Assembly (NCBI GenBank): GCA_934728065.1
Contig: CAKVDW010000004.1
Span: forward strand, 29,447-93,446
Direction: 5' to 3'
DNA length: 64,000 bases
Source of the DNA: an uncultured Campylobacter sp.
GTDB taxonomy: Bacteria > Campylobacterota > Campylobacteria > Campylobacterales > Campylobacteraceae
In this document: positions 33,074 through 42,132 of the stretch, in pieces
Numbering within the stretch: the first letter of the stretch is position 1
Layout of the letters: each line of letters begins with the position of its first letter
The notes under the pieces: model-generated
Told to the model about the DNA's origin: nothing
The model's input: only the letters and a program-made list of their open reading frames with translations
Database searches by the model: none
Translations under genes and position numbers: made by a program

Positions 33074-33835
33074 ATGATAGAACTAAGAAAACCAGATGAA
33101 ATAGCCAAATTACGCGAGGCAAACCGCATAGTCGCACAAACTTTAGACTTTTTAGAAAGTCAAATTCAAACAGGAATGACGCTCAAACAAATCAACGCTA
33201 TGGCTGAGGATTTCATTCTCTCAAAGGGTGCAAAGCCTTCATTTAAAGGACTTTACGGCTTTGAGGGAGCTATTTGCACGAGCTTAAATGCTGTTTGCAT
33301 ACACGGCATACCAGATGAAACTAAAATCAAAGAAGGCGACATACTAGGACTTGATGTAGGCACAGTTAAAGACGGCTTTTATGGCGATGCAGCGCGCACT
33401 ATCCCCATAGGTAAAATTTCTGCTCAAGATGAAGCTCTCATTGCTTGTGCTAAAGAAACGCTAGAATATGCAATAGACATTATAAAAGAGGGAATGCGTT
33501 TTAAAGCCTTATCAGCCAAACTTGGTGAGTTCATCACAAAAAGAGGTTTTGTGCCTTTGCTTAACTACTGCGGACACGGCATAGGCACTCGCCCACACGC
33601 TGAACCTGAAATTCCAAACTACCTTGAACCCGGACAAAGTGCTAAAGACGGTCCTAAAATCAAAAGCGGAATGGTCTTTTGCATAGAGCCGATGATTTGC
33701 CAAAAGGACGGAAAGCCTGTGCATTTAAACAGCGACAGGTGGAACGCTGCAAGTGCTGATGGGTTAAATACAGCGCATTTTGAACACTGTCTTGCTGTTA
33801 TCAAGGGTAGAGCTGAGATTTTATCTCAACCTTGA
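33074..33835 (+). CDS. map: Methionine aminopeptidase, type I
   Basis: A 253-residue enzyme that removes the initiator methionine. The metal ligands are visible in order: Asp in GLDVGTVKDGF, Asp in YGDAARTI, His in CGHGIGTRPH, Glu in FCIEPM and Glu within the C-terminal HFEHCLAV. The ATG directly abuts the preceding stop codon, indicating coupling. Confidence 0.95.
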   Translation: MIELRKPDEIAKLREANRIVAQTLDFLESQIQTGMTLKQINAMAEDFILSKGAKPSFKGLYGFEGAICTSLNAVCIHGIPDETKIKEGDILGLDVGTVKDGFYGDAARTIPIGKISAQDEALIACAKETLEYAIDIIKEGMRFKALSAKLGEFITKRGFVPLLNYCGHGIGTRPHAEPEIPNYLEPGQSAKDGPKIKSGMVFCIEPMICQKDGKPVHLNSDRWNAASADGLNTAHFEHCLAVIKGRAEILSQP

Positions 33836-33851
33836 ATTTTTTTAATCAAGG
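33830..33851 (+). terminator. Terminator after map
   Basis: CCTTGA and TCAAGG form a 6-bp stem around an AT-rich loop that contains seven Ts. It includes the map stop codon. Confidence 0.55.
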
Positions 33852-33869
33852 CACAAAAATATAAAAAAT

Positions 33870-34451
33870 TTAGTCAAATAAACTTTTTTCAAGACTTTTT
33901 AAATGAAAGCTTTTGCGGTGAATCTCGCTTAAGCCAAATTTTTTTATCGCCTCTATATGAGCCTTGCTCGCATAGCCTTTATGATGAGCAAAGCCATAAC
34001 AAACAAAGCTTTTATCAAGTTCATTCATCAAGGTATCGCGGCTAACCTTAGCCAAAATGCTTGCTGCTCCTACTTGCATAACTTTACTGTCGGCTTTTAC
34101 AAGGGTTTGAATTTTACTAACGCCGAAATTTGTGTTTCCATCATACAAAAATTCATATTTTTCTGCTGAAAAATGAGCTTTTATGATGAGCAAAGCTGTC
34201 CTTAAACACCAACTTAAGCCAAATTCATCAACTTGAGCAGATGAAAAATTTAAGATTAAATAGCTTGAGTTTGATTTAATTTCTCCAAAAAGCTTGGCTC
34301 GCTTTGAAGCGCTTAACTGTTTAGAGTCCTTAATGCCTATTATTTGGGATTTTAGCAAACAAGCCGCCACAGCTAAAGGACCTGCTAAAGCTCCTCTACC
34401 AGCCTCATCTATGCCAACAACCCTTTTTATATCGTAAATCATTTTTCTCAT
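33870..34451 (-). CDS. rnhB: Ribonuclease HII
   Basis: A 193-residue endonuclease that cuts RNA in RNA/DNA hybrids and misincorporated ribonucleotides. The motif GIDEAGRGALAGPL supplies the Asp-Glu pair. VKADSKVMQVGAASILAKVSRD holds the third acidic residue and the conserved Ser/Lys region, and the fourth motif follows near YGFAHHKGYASKAH. A second Met at residue 4 is an alternative start. Confidence 0.95.
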   Translation of the reverse strand: MRKMIYDIKRVVGIDEAGRGALAGPLAVAACLLKSQIIGIKDSKQLSASKRAKLFGEIKSNSSYLILNFSSAQVDEFGLSWCLRTALLIIKAHFSAEKYEFLYDGNTNFGVSKIQTLVKADSKVMQVGAASILAKVSRDTLMNELDKSFVCYGFAHHKGYASKAHIEAIKKFGLSEIHRKSFHLKSLEKSLFD

Positions 34452-34608
34452 TCACTGTAAAATTTCATTAAATTGTAGTAAAAATTGATAAATTCACAAA
34501 TTAAATCTTAAATTAAAATTCCACAAAACAAATTAAATTTTTGTTTAATTTTTATTTAAGGATAAAGTTATACAATTACAACTTGAAAATTCATTATGGA
34601 GGTCCATT

Positions 34609-36018
34609 ATGGGAACGAGAAAAGAACACGATTTCATCGGTGAATTAGAAATCGATGACAGCGTTTATTACGGAGTGCAAACATTCCGTGCGGTTGAGAA
34701 TTTTGACATTTCTCACGACAGACTCAAAAACTTTCCGCGCTTTGTGCGTGCGATGGCGCGAGTGAAAAAAGCCGCAGCGATGGCGAATTTCGAGCTTGGC
34801 TTGCTTGATAAAGACATAGAACAAGCCATCATCAAGGCTTGCGACAAGATTTTGGAAGGTGGTTACTATGACCAGTTTGTGGTGGATATGTTCCAAGGTG
34901 GAGCTGGAACCAGCACAAATATGAACGCTAATGAAGTGATTGCCAACATAGGGCTTGAACTTTTAGGACACAAAAAGGGCGAGTATCAATACTTACACCC
35001 AAACGACCATGTAAATTTAAGCCAAAGCACAAATGATGCTTATCCAACGGCGTTGCATTTAGCCTTGCACGATTATTTGACTGATTTAACTAAGGCTATG
35101 GAACACCTTAAAAGTGCTTATGAAAGAAAGGCAAAGGAATTTAAAAATGTTCTAAAAATGGGACGCACTCAACTTCAAGATGCCGTGCCTATGACCTTAG
35201 GGCGTGAATTTCAAACCTTTGCGGTGATGATGGGTGAAGATATTCAGCGCGTTTTAGAGGCTCGAAAACTTGTCCTTGAAATCAATCTAGGCGGCACAGC
35301 CATAGGCACAGGCATAAATTCACACCCTGATTATCCAAAGGTTGTTGAAAGAAAATTACGCGAAGTAACAGGCTTTGAATACACTGTTGCAGAAGATTTG
35401 GTTGAGGCTACACAAGATACAGGAGCTTATGTGCAAATTTCAGGCGTCTTAAAACGCGTATCAACAAAGCTTTCAAAGGTTTGTAACGACTTGCGCCTTT
35501 TAAGTAGCGGTCCAACTTGTGGGCTTAATGAGATAAATTTGCCTAAAATGCAACCGGGCAGCTCGATAATGCCGGGCAAGGTAAATCCTGTAATCCCAGA
35601 AGTTGTAAATCAAGTGTGCTACTATGTCATCGGTGCTGATGTGAGCGTAACCTTTGCTTGCGAGGGCGGACAACTTCAACTTAATGTCTTTGAACCTGTG
35701 GCTGCTTACTCACTCTTTAACTCTATAACTATGCTTGAAAAAGCGATGAAAACCCTTGCTGATAAATGTATAGACGGCATTACTGCAAATGAAAAGGTTT
35801 GCTCTGATTTTGTGTATAATTCTATCGGCATTGTAACGGCACTTAATCCATACATAGGCTATGAAAATTCAGCAAGCATAGCAAAAGAAGCCCTTAACAC
35901 AGGCAAAAGAGTGTATGATTTAGCATTAGAGCGTGGGCTTTTAAGCAAAAAAGAGCTTGATGAGATACTCACGCCCGAAAATATGCTTAACCCACATATG
36001 ACAAAAAAGCGTAATTAG
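34609..36018 (+). CDS. aspA: Aspartate ammonia-lyase
   Basis: AspA converts aspartate to fumarate and ammonia, feeding fumarate respiration and amino-acid use in Campylobacter. The 469-residue protein has the fumarase/aspartase signature GSSIMPGKVNP with the catalytic Ser near residue 320. TSTNMNANEVIAN and SQSTNDAYPTALH are also present. GGAGG lies before the ATG. The 157 bp upstream contain AT-rich sequence with a GTTATACAAT -10-like element. It is paired with dcuA 9 bp downstream. Confidence 0.96.
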   Translation: MGTRKEHDFIGELEIDDSVYYGVQTFRAVENFDISHDRLKNFPRFVRAMARVKKAAAMANFELGLLDKDIEQAIIKACDKILEGGYYDQFVVDMFQGGAGTSTNMNANEVIANIGLELLGHKKGEYQYLHPNDHVNLSQSTNDAYPTALHLALHDYLTDLTKAMEHLKSAYERKAKEFKNVLKMGRTQLQDAVPMTLGREFQTFAVMMGEDIQRVLEARKLVLEINLGGTAIGTGINSHPDYPKVVERKLREVTGFEYTVAEDLVEATQDTGAYVQISGVLKRVSTKLSKVCNDLRLLSSGPTCGLNEINLPKMQPGSSIMPGKVNPVIPEVVNQVCYYVIGADVSVTFACEGGQLQLNVFEPVAAYSLFNSITMLEKAMKTLADKCIDGITANEKVCSDFVYNSIGIVTALNPYIGYENSASIAKEALNTGKRVYDLALERGLLSKKELDEILTPENMLNPHMTKKRN

Positions 36019-36027
36019 GAGGACATT

Positions 36028-37374
36028 ATGGACATTATGCTCATTTTACAAATCATCGTGCTTTTAGGCGCGATTTTCTTAGGTATCCGTCTTGGTGGCA
36101 TAGCTATCGGCTATGCGGGCGGTTTGGGAGTCATCGTGCTAGGGCTTTGCCTTGGTATGAAACCGGGTGCCATTCCTTGGGATGTTATTCTCATCATTAT
36201 GGCGGTTATCGCGGCGATTGCAGCTATGCAACTTGCAGGCGGGCTTGATTATTTGGTGCAAATAGCAGAACGCATTTTGCGCTCAAACCCCAAATATATC
36301 AACTTCCTTGCCCCAACGGTTACTTACTTTTTAACCATACTCGCAGGCACAGGACACACCGCATTTTCGATGATACCTGTTATCGTTGAAGTGGCAAAAG
36401 AGCAAAACATAAAGCCTAGCGTGCCGCTTTCCATCGCTGTCGTTTCATCACAAATCGCCATCACAGCTAGCCCTGTGAGTGCGGCGGTTGTCTATATGAC
36501 AGGCGTTTTAGAGCCTTTGGGGTGGAGCTATCCTTTGCTTTTAGCTATTTGGATACCAACAACCTTTGTCGCTTGTATGCTTACAGCCTTTATCATCGGC
36601 AAGTTGTCTGATTTAGACCTTTCAAAAGACCCTGTGTATAAAGAAAGGCTCAAAAAAGGACTTGTCAAAGCTCCTGTTGGCGCGCAAAATATGAAACTCC
36701 CAGAGGGTGCGAAACTTTCTGTGCTTTTCTTTTGTTTAGGCGTTCTTTTTGTGGTGCTTTACGCAACTGCTATTTCTAAAATCGGCGGCGAGCCTGTTTT
36801 AATCGCAAATGTCATCGTGCCACGAGATGCAGCCATAATGAGCGCAATGCTCACCATAGCTACGCTTATCGTTATCTTTTGCAAGGTCGATGCGAGCAAA
36901 ATCCCTGAAACTTCATCAGTTTTCAAAAGCGGTATGGTAGCGTGCGTGTGCGTTTTCGGTGTGGCTTGGCTTGGCAATACCTTTGTCGCAGGACATACAA
37001 AGAGTATCGAAACCCTTGCGGCTGACTTGGTTACAAGCTATCCAGCACTTTTGGCTGTGGCGTTTTTCTTTGCCAGCACCTTGCTTTACTCACAAGCAGC
37101 CACAGCAAAGGCTATCGTGCCTGTTGTGGTAACCGCACTTGCTATAAGCCCTGAAAATGCGGGCAATGCCTACATACTTGTGGCTAGCTTTGCCGCTGTG
37201 AGCGCACTTTTCGTGCTGCCAACCTACCCAACACTGCTTGGTGCGGTGCAAATGGACGATACAGGCTCAACGAGAATAGGCAAATACATTTTCAACCACG
37301 CCTTTTTAGTCCCCGGCGTCCTTGCCATAGCATTAAGCGTGGCTTTGGGCTTTTTAGCCGTATCTTTCATCTAA
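36028..37374 (+). CDS. dcuA: Anaerobic C4-dicarboxylate transporter
   Basis: A 448-residue inner-membrane transporter with about ten to twelve segments, of the DcuA/DcuB family that exchanges aspartate or fumarate for succinate. The strong AGGAGG site and the 9-bp gap after aspA indicate one operon. Together they import aspartate, convert it to fumarate and export succinate. Conserved blocks include FLTILAGTGHTAFSMIPVI and SSQIAITASPVSAA. Confidence 0.95.
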   Translation: MDIMLILQIIVLLGAIFLGIRLGGIAIGYAGGLGVIVLGLCLGMKPGAIPWDVILIIMAVIAAIAAMQLAGGLDYLVQIAERILRSNPKYINFLAPTVTYFLTILAGTGHTAFSMIPVIVEVAKEQNIKPSVPLSIAVVSSQIAITASPVSAAVVYMTGVLEPLGWSYPLLLAIWIPTTFVACMLTAFIIGKLSDLDLSKDPVYKERLKKGLVKAPVGAQNMKLPEGAKLSVLFFCLGVLFVVLYATAISKIGGEPVLIANVIVPRDAAIMSAMLTIATLIVIFCKVDASKIPETSSVFKSGMVACVCVFGVAWLGNTFVAGHTKSIETLAADLVTSYPALLAVAFFFASTLLYSQAATAKAIVPVVVTALAISPENAGNAYILVASFAAVSALFVLPTYPTLLGAVQMDDTGSTRIGKYIFNHAFLVPGVLAIALSVALGFLAVSFI

Positions 37375-37497
37375 CTTGCATTTGCAAGTTTAAGGCGTTT
37401 AAACTTTTTAAACGCCTTAAAAAATTTAAACTCTTTTCAAGGCTTGCCCTTAAAAAGGCTTAAAGCCTTGCTCCGTCTTTTTCGGCGGAGCTTTTTC
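37373..37497 (+). terminator. Three tandem hairpins after dcuA
   Basis: The first is AACTTGC-ATTT-GCAAGTT at the stop codon. The second is a 14-bp perfect stem TTAAGGCGTTTAAA/TTTAAACGCCTTAA with a 3-nt loop (37390-37420). The third is GCTCCG/CGGAGC followed by a T run (37470-37497), a standard intrinsic terminator. The cluster insulates the aspA-dcuA operon from the next cassette. Confidence 0.85.
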
Positions 37498-37571
37498 TTT
37501 CGTTTTTTAAAAAAATACAAAAAAATCGTAAAAATTAACACAAATCAATAAATTTCTTAATTAGAATTTTA

Positions 37572-37577
37572 TATAAT
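37572..37577 (+). promoter_or_regulatory. -10 box of the receptor-transporter cassette
   Basis: TATAAT follows an AT-rich tract. The predicted start near 37584 leaves a 25-nt leader with AAAGG. The flanking ATTTTGATAAAATTT is palindrome-like, but I cannot assign it to Fur or another regulator. Confidence 0.6.
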
Positions 37578-37608
37578 TTTGATAAAATTTATTAGAAAGG
37601 TTTTCATA

Positions 37609-39540
37609 ATGTTAAGAAAATTCACTTCTCTTGTCTTGGCATTGAATTTTGCCTTAATGTTAAATTCAACGCTTATTTTAAGCCCTTTGCTTGCTGATGA
37701 TTTGGCAAACTCAAATCAAATCAAGCCCCTAGTGTCCTTTTCTCCACCCCCACTCATCACACCGATGAATGCTCTTTCGCATAAGGTAGAAAATCAATTT
37801 GACAACACCTTGCGTGATTATCATAGCGTTACAAACACTCTTGATAACGCCTTTAATCCCTTTCATTTTGCCAGCGGTATTTATGGGAATTCTACCTACA
37901 ATACCTTGCTTGCTAAATTTAGAGCAAGCAAGGTATATGGAGCATTAAATGCGCATTACACCAAAGCAAATTCATACAAAGATGGCGATGGCAACAAGAT
38001 AAATTTTGGCTACAAAAGAGCAGGCGCAAACGCTATGCTAGGACTTGTGTTAAACTCTTACAATGAGTTTAAAACTACTTTTTTGTTTGATGATATCATA
38101 GATGATAAACAACTTCATTATGTAATGGACCCTGTCGATACAAAACGATATATTTTTAAGTTTGATTATCGTTTAGGAGAGGAAGATTTAAGCAACACCT
38201 TAAATTTGAGCGCACTTTATAGGGACATTTCAAGGAGAGCAAACAACTACGACTTGCGCCCGACAGCACAAGCTAAAACAAAGATGAAAGTTAAAAGGCA
38301 GATATTTGATATAAATGCTAGATATGACATTTCGTGGCAAAGCATTCATAATGAATTTGGCGCACTTTACACACAAGATAGACATTTAGCCAAGAGATTT
38401 ATGATGAATGGCACAACAATGCCCGATTTTACACATAATGGCTACCGCTTTGCAAATGTTTTAGCTCATCAAATTAGCGTTTTTGAGAGCATTAAATTTG
38501 ACTTTAACGAACAAAATGCCTTAAATTTAGGCGTTCATTATGATTATAATGTGGCTAATGTCAAAGATAAAGATGTCGTTGTCGCCACGCAAGGACAAAT
38601 GCAAATCACCGCAAATAATATGTGGTTTGCGCATTATGGTAAAAGGGTTGATGATAATATCAAAAAAGACGCGCTTTCACTTGCTTTAAAATATGAATTT
38701 AAACCCTTTTCAAACCACAGCTATGCTCTAAATTTACAAAGCATTGAGCGCATTCCTACTAATGATGAACGCTTTGTTGCTATAAATCCGCCCGGCGATA
38801 ACTCGCAAGCACACGCACAAGCTTGGGTAAGCAACCCTTTCTTAAAACCAGAACGGCGTAATCAAATCAAATTTGAAACACAAATAAAAAGCGAATTTTT
38901 TGGCGAATATATGCACTCAAAATATAATGAAAACGCATTTAGTGTAGGCGGATATATAATGAGTGATTTTGCGAAAGATTTTATTATTTATGATAGATTT
39001 TTAAGCTATACAAACCCTGATGCCACGCAGCAAGCAAACTACCGCAAGCATATCATCACGCGCAATGTTGATGCAAGAGTGTTTAGCGCAAATGCAAATG
39101 TAGCTTTCAATTTTTGGGGTAATTTTGGAGCAAAGCTAAATTTGTGGGCAGCTTACGGGCAAAATGACACGGACAAACGCCCACTTTATCAAATCCGCCC
39201 ACTTGAAGCGCAGCTTAACTTGGATTATGAGGATTACGCCTTTTTTGGTAAATTCAATGTAGGCTCAGCTTTAAGAGCTGTGGCAAAACAAACAAGGCGA
39301 GATGATGACATAAACAAAGGACTTGGCATAGATAGAGATAAAGCAGGTTTTGCTTTGCTTGATATTTATGCGGGCATAAGTTTGTATGATAAAATAGGGC
39401 TTCGTTTCGGCGTGGATAATGTTTTAGATAAAACATACAGCGAGTATATCAGTGCTTCGCATGTGGAAGCCATCGCGCCAACGGCTATTATCAACGCACC
39501 GGGGCGGACATTTTATGTCAGCATTCACGGCAATTTTTAA
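37609..39540 (+). CDS. NosA/OprC-like outer-membrane receptor barrel, apparently without plug
   Basis: A 643-residue outer-membrane protein: signal peptide (about 1-30), then within about 60 residues the beta-barrel starts. Features recall TonB-dependent copper receptors of the OprC/NosA type: ASGIYGNSTYN, the MDPVDTKRY position, NPFLKPERRNQIKFE, and the end GVDNVLDKTYSEYIS...PGRTFYVSI followed by a terminal Phe. The plug domain of about 130 residues and a TonB box are not found where expected. The start at 37609 has AAAGG, while an ATG 30 bp upstream lies before the predicted transcript start. Copper or a metal chelate as ligand is inferred only from family resemblance. Confidence 0.65.
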   Translation: MLRKFTSLVLALNFALMLNSTLILSPLLADDLANSNQIKPLVSFSPPPLITPMNALSHKVENQFDNTLRDYHSVTNTLDNAFNPFHFASGIYGNSTYNTLLAKFRASKVYGALNAHYTKANSYKDGDGNKINFGYKRAGANAMLGLVLNSYNEFKTTFLFDDIIDDKQLHYVMDPVDTKRYIFKFDYRLGEEDLSNTLNLSALYRDISRRANNYDLRPTAQAKTKMKVKRQIFDINARYDISWQSIHNEFGALYTQDRHLAKRFMMNGTTMPDFTHNGYRFANVLAHQISVFESIKFDFNEQNALNLGVHYDYNVANVKDKDVVVATQGQMQITANNMWFAHYGKRVDDNIKKDALSLALKYEFKPFSNHSYALNLQSIERIPTNDERFVAINPPGDNSQAHAQAWVSNPFLKPERRNQIKFETQIKSEFFGEYMHSKYNENAFSVGGYIMSDFAKDFIIYDRFLSYTNPDATQQANYRKHIITRNVDARVFSANANVAFNFWGNFGAKLNLWAAYGQNDTDKRPLYQIRPLEAQLNLDYEDYAFFGKFNVGSALRAVAKQTRRDDDINKGLGIDRDKAGFALLDIYAGISLYDKIGLRFGVDNVLDKTYSEYISASHVEAIAPTAIINAPGRTFYVSIHGNF

Positions 39541-39557
39541 ACAAAAAAGGACAACAA

Positions 39558-39602
39558 ATGAAAAATTCAGCACAAAAATTCAACAAAAAGGACAGAAAAT
39601 GA
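39558..39602 (+). CDS. Possible 14-residue leader peptide
   Basis: ATG at 39558 after AAAAAAGGAC opens a 14-codon frame whose TGA overlaps the next gene's ATG (ATGA). Its initiation region nearly repeats that of the next gene 41 bp later. It could couple translation, or it may be a by-product of a small duplication. Confidence 0.35.
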   Translation: MKNSAQKFNKKDRK

Positions 39603-40573
39603 ACAGACGAAACTTTTTAGAAAAAAGCTCATCTTTGAGCTTGGCAACTTTGACAACTTTGGCTTTGCCAAATTTAGCTTTTGGCAAAGATACACTTACC
39701 ATTTGGGGCGCACCAGCACTCATTTCGTTAAGTCTTGCGGTAGCTACGCAAAGAGGGGAAGCGCGAAAGCAAAAGGATTTAAAGCTTAAAATTTGGAACA
39801 CCCCAGACCAGCTAAGAGTAGGCTTTGCGAGTGGAGATTTTGTGTTAAGTGCAGCTCCGTCAAATGTCGGCATAAATTTAGCTCATCAAGGGCTTGATAT
39901 AAAGGTGCTTAACATACTCACAAATGGCTTAAACTATATTTTTACGCGCGATGAGCGCATAAAAACTCTACACGATTTGGAGGGCAAACATATCATTATG
40001 CCTTTTAAAAACGATATGCCTGACATAGTTTTTGCCGCACTTTGCAAAAAAATAGGCGTTAATAAAGACAAAATAAAAATCACCTACGCCGCAAATCCGC
40101 CACAAGCAGCGCAACTTTTCATCGCCAAAGATGAATTTGATGCCGTGCTTTCACAAGAGCCGCTTGCATCAGCACTCACGCTTATGGCAAAGAAAAACGG
40201 CATTAGCGTTTATCGGCAAATTTCTATGCAAGATGAATGGCAAAAGGTTTTTGGTATGAGCGTTCCGCAAGCTGGGCTTATCGTAAATGGGGCGTATTAT
40301 GAAGCAAACAAGCCCTTTTTTGAGAGCTTTCGCAAGGACTTGCAAAATGCGGTAAAATGGATAAAGGCAAACCACGATAGTGCCGCACAGCTTGGAGCGC
40401 AGTATCTACCAGCCCCACAAGCAGCCATAAAACTTTCCATACCCTATGCAAATATGGTGGCTTTAAAGGCGAGTGAAGTGGCTGATGATTTGATGAAATT
40501 TTATGAAATCATCTTTGAAATGAACCCTAAATTTTTAGGTGGCAAAATGCCCGATAAAAATTTCTTTTTATGA
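39599..40573 (+). CDS. ABC transporter binding protein, NitT/TauT type, Tat signal
   Basis: A 324-residue periplasmic binding protein with a twin-arginine signal (NRRNFLEKSS followed by a hydrophobic stretch, cleavage near LAFG). Export in folded form suggests a cofactor or metal bound before export. The body has SsuA/NMT1-like features such as VGFASGDFVLSAAPSNVG, TLHDLEGKHIIMPF and FIAKDEFDAVLSQEP. Start 39599 follows AAAAGGAC; an upstream in-frame ATG lies inside the receptor gene. The ligand is unknown. Confidence 0.75.
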   Translation: MNRRNFLEKSSSLSLATLTTLALPNLAFGKDTLTIWGAPALISLSLAVATQRGEARKQKDLKLKIWNTPDQLRVGFASGDFVLSAAPSNVGINLAHQGLDIKVLNILTNGLNYIFTRDERIKTLHDLEGKHIIMPFKNDMPDIVFAALCKKIGVNKDKIKITYAANPPQAAQLFIAKDEFDAVLSQEPLASALTLMAKKNGISVYRQISMQDEWQKVFGMSVPQAGLIVNGAYYEANKPFFESFRKDLQNAVKWIKANHDSAAQLGAQYLPAPQAAIKLSIPYANMVALKASEVADDLMKFYEIIFEMNPKFLGGKMPDKNFFL

Positions 40574-40593
40574 TGAAGTTTGTTAGGTAAGCG

Positions 40594-41391
40594 ATGATTT
40601 TAGAAAATGGCATTAAGCAAAAACAAGGCGTTTTTGGCACGCTTTTGGGGCATTTTTTCAGTGCCTTTCATACTTTGGGTGTGATTTGCTTTTTTATGGG
40701 CGTTTGGGAGTTTGGGGCGCATTTTGCAAGTCCGATTATCTTGCCAAGTGCGCTTGAAGTGCTAAAAAGGGCTTATGAACTACTTTTTAGCGAGCAAAGT
40801 GCCTTACTGATGAGCTTACAAAGGGTTTTAAGCGCCATTTTTTTGGGCTTTTTATGTGGAGTAATGCTAGGCACAATCGCGGCAAATTTCAAAAGCTTTG
40901 CAGCCTTTATCAAGCCTGTGGTGGATATTTTGCAAGGCATTGCGCCTATCGTGTGGGTGGTTTTGGCACTTTTTTGGTTTGGTGTTGGCGGTGTGAGCGT
41001 GGTATTTACGGGCTTTATCATCGTTTTGCCCTTATCTTTTGGAGCAAGTTTTATCAGCGTTTTAAGCTTAAATTCAAAATTAAGCCAAGTGTGCAAAGCG
41101 TATAAATTTAGCCTTTTAAAAAGGCTTAAAATTTTTTATTTGCCGTCCATTTTGCCCTTTTTGCTGAGTAATTTTAGCATAGTTTTTGCTATGGGCGTTA
41201 AGGTGGTGATAATGGCAGAGCTTTTGGGTGCTAGTGATGGCGTGGGCGCGCAAATCAACGATGCGAGAAATTTACTTGATACTACGCAAATTTTAGCCTT
41301 TGTTGTGCTTATGGTGGGCTTGATTTTGCTTTTTGAAGCATTAGTGATAAAGGTGCTTAAAATCACGCTTTTGCCGTGGTTAGAAAGGTGA
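40594..41391 (+). CDS. ABC transporter permease, NitT/TauT type
   Basis: A 265-residue inner-membrane permease with six predicted segments and a BPD_transp_1 domain, matching SsuC/TauC-like proteins. MLGTIAANFKSF and the EAA-loop equivalent CKAYKFSLLKRLKIFYLPSILP are visible. It works with the binding protein 20 bp upstream and the ATPase 54 bp downstream. Confidence 0.8.
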   Translation: MILENGIKQKQGVFGTLLGHFFSAFHTLGVICFFMGVWEFGAHFASPIILPSALEVLKRAYELLFSEQSALLMSLQRVLSAIFLGFLCGVMLGTIAANFKSFAAFIKPVVDILQGIAPIVWVVLALFWFGVGGVSVVFTGFIIVLPLSFGASFISVLSLNSKLSQVCKAYKFSLLKRLKIFYLPSILPFLLSNFSIVFAMGVKVVIMAELLGASDGVGAQINDARNLLDTTQILAFVVLMVGLILLFEALVIKVLKITLLPWLER

Positions 41392-41445
41392 ATTTGATGA
41401 AATTTAAAGCTAAATTGAGTAAAAAGTTAAATTTGAAAGGCAAAT

Positions 41446-42132
41446 ATGCTTGAAATTTCAAATTTATACTACAAAATCGCTCAAAATGAAATCATCAAGG
41501 ATTTTAACTTGCACCTTAAAAAAGGCGAACTCATCACGCTTTTTGGGGCAAGTGGCTGTGGCAAAAGCACTTTGCTTGCTTGCGTGGCTGGGATTTTAAA
41601 GTATGAAAGCGGTTTTATTAAGGGTGAAAAATCCGCCTTTGTTTTTCAAGAGCATTCTTTGTTTGAGAATTTAAACGCCCTTGAAAATGTGGCTGTGGTG
41701 ATGAAAAAGCCAAATAAAGCGTGGATTTTAGATGAATTTAAACGGCTTTTTTTGGACGAAAAAGATGCGCTTAAATATCCAAGTGAGTTAAGCGGTGGAA
41801 TGCGTGCAAGAGTGGCTTTTGTGCGTGCGCTTGCTTACAATGCGCCTTTGTTTTTGCTTGATGAGCCTTTTTCTGGGCTTGATTTTAATATAAAAAAAGT
41901 GCTTACTCACAGGCTTATGGATAAAATCAAAAGCCAAAATTACGCAGCCTTGCTTGTTACGCACGATGCCTTTGAAGCGTGCTTATTAAGCGATGAAATT
42001 TACTTTTTAAAGCCTAAATTTATGGGTGTTGAAAAACGCTTACGCATTGCAAAGCCTTTCACGCAAAGAGATGAAGCCTTTATCAACGCACACATTAAAG
42101 AGCATTTTAAAGATAGGATTTATTTTGAGTGA
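41446..42132 (+). CDS. ABC transporter ATPase, NitT/TauT type
   Basis: A 228-residue ATPase with Walker A LFGASGCGKST, Q-loop FVFQEHSLFENL, signature LSGGM and Walker B LFLLDEPFSGLD. GAAAGGC precedes the ATG. Its last 8 bp overlap the TTG start of the NnrS-like gene, so the two are translationally coupled. Confidence 0.82.
   Translation: MLEISNLYYKIAQNEIIKDFNLHLKKGELITLFGASGCGKSTLLACVAGILKYESGFIKGEKSAFVFQEHSLFENLNALENVAVVMKKPNKAWILDEFKRLFLDEKDALKYPSELSGGMRARVAFVRALAYNAPLFLLDEPFSGLDFNIKKVLTHRLMDKIKSQNYAALLVTHDAFEACLLSDEIYFLKPKFMGVEKRLRIAKPFTQRDEAFINAHIKEHFKDRIYFE

Noticed and set aside
37500..37608. Fur box before the receptor gene
   Set aside because: The GATAAAATTT-like sequence has too few matches to the Fur consensus to separate it from general AT-richness.
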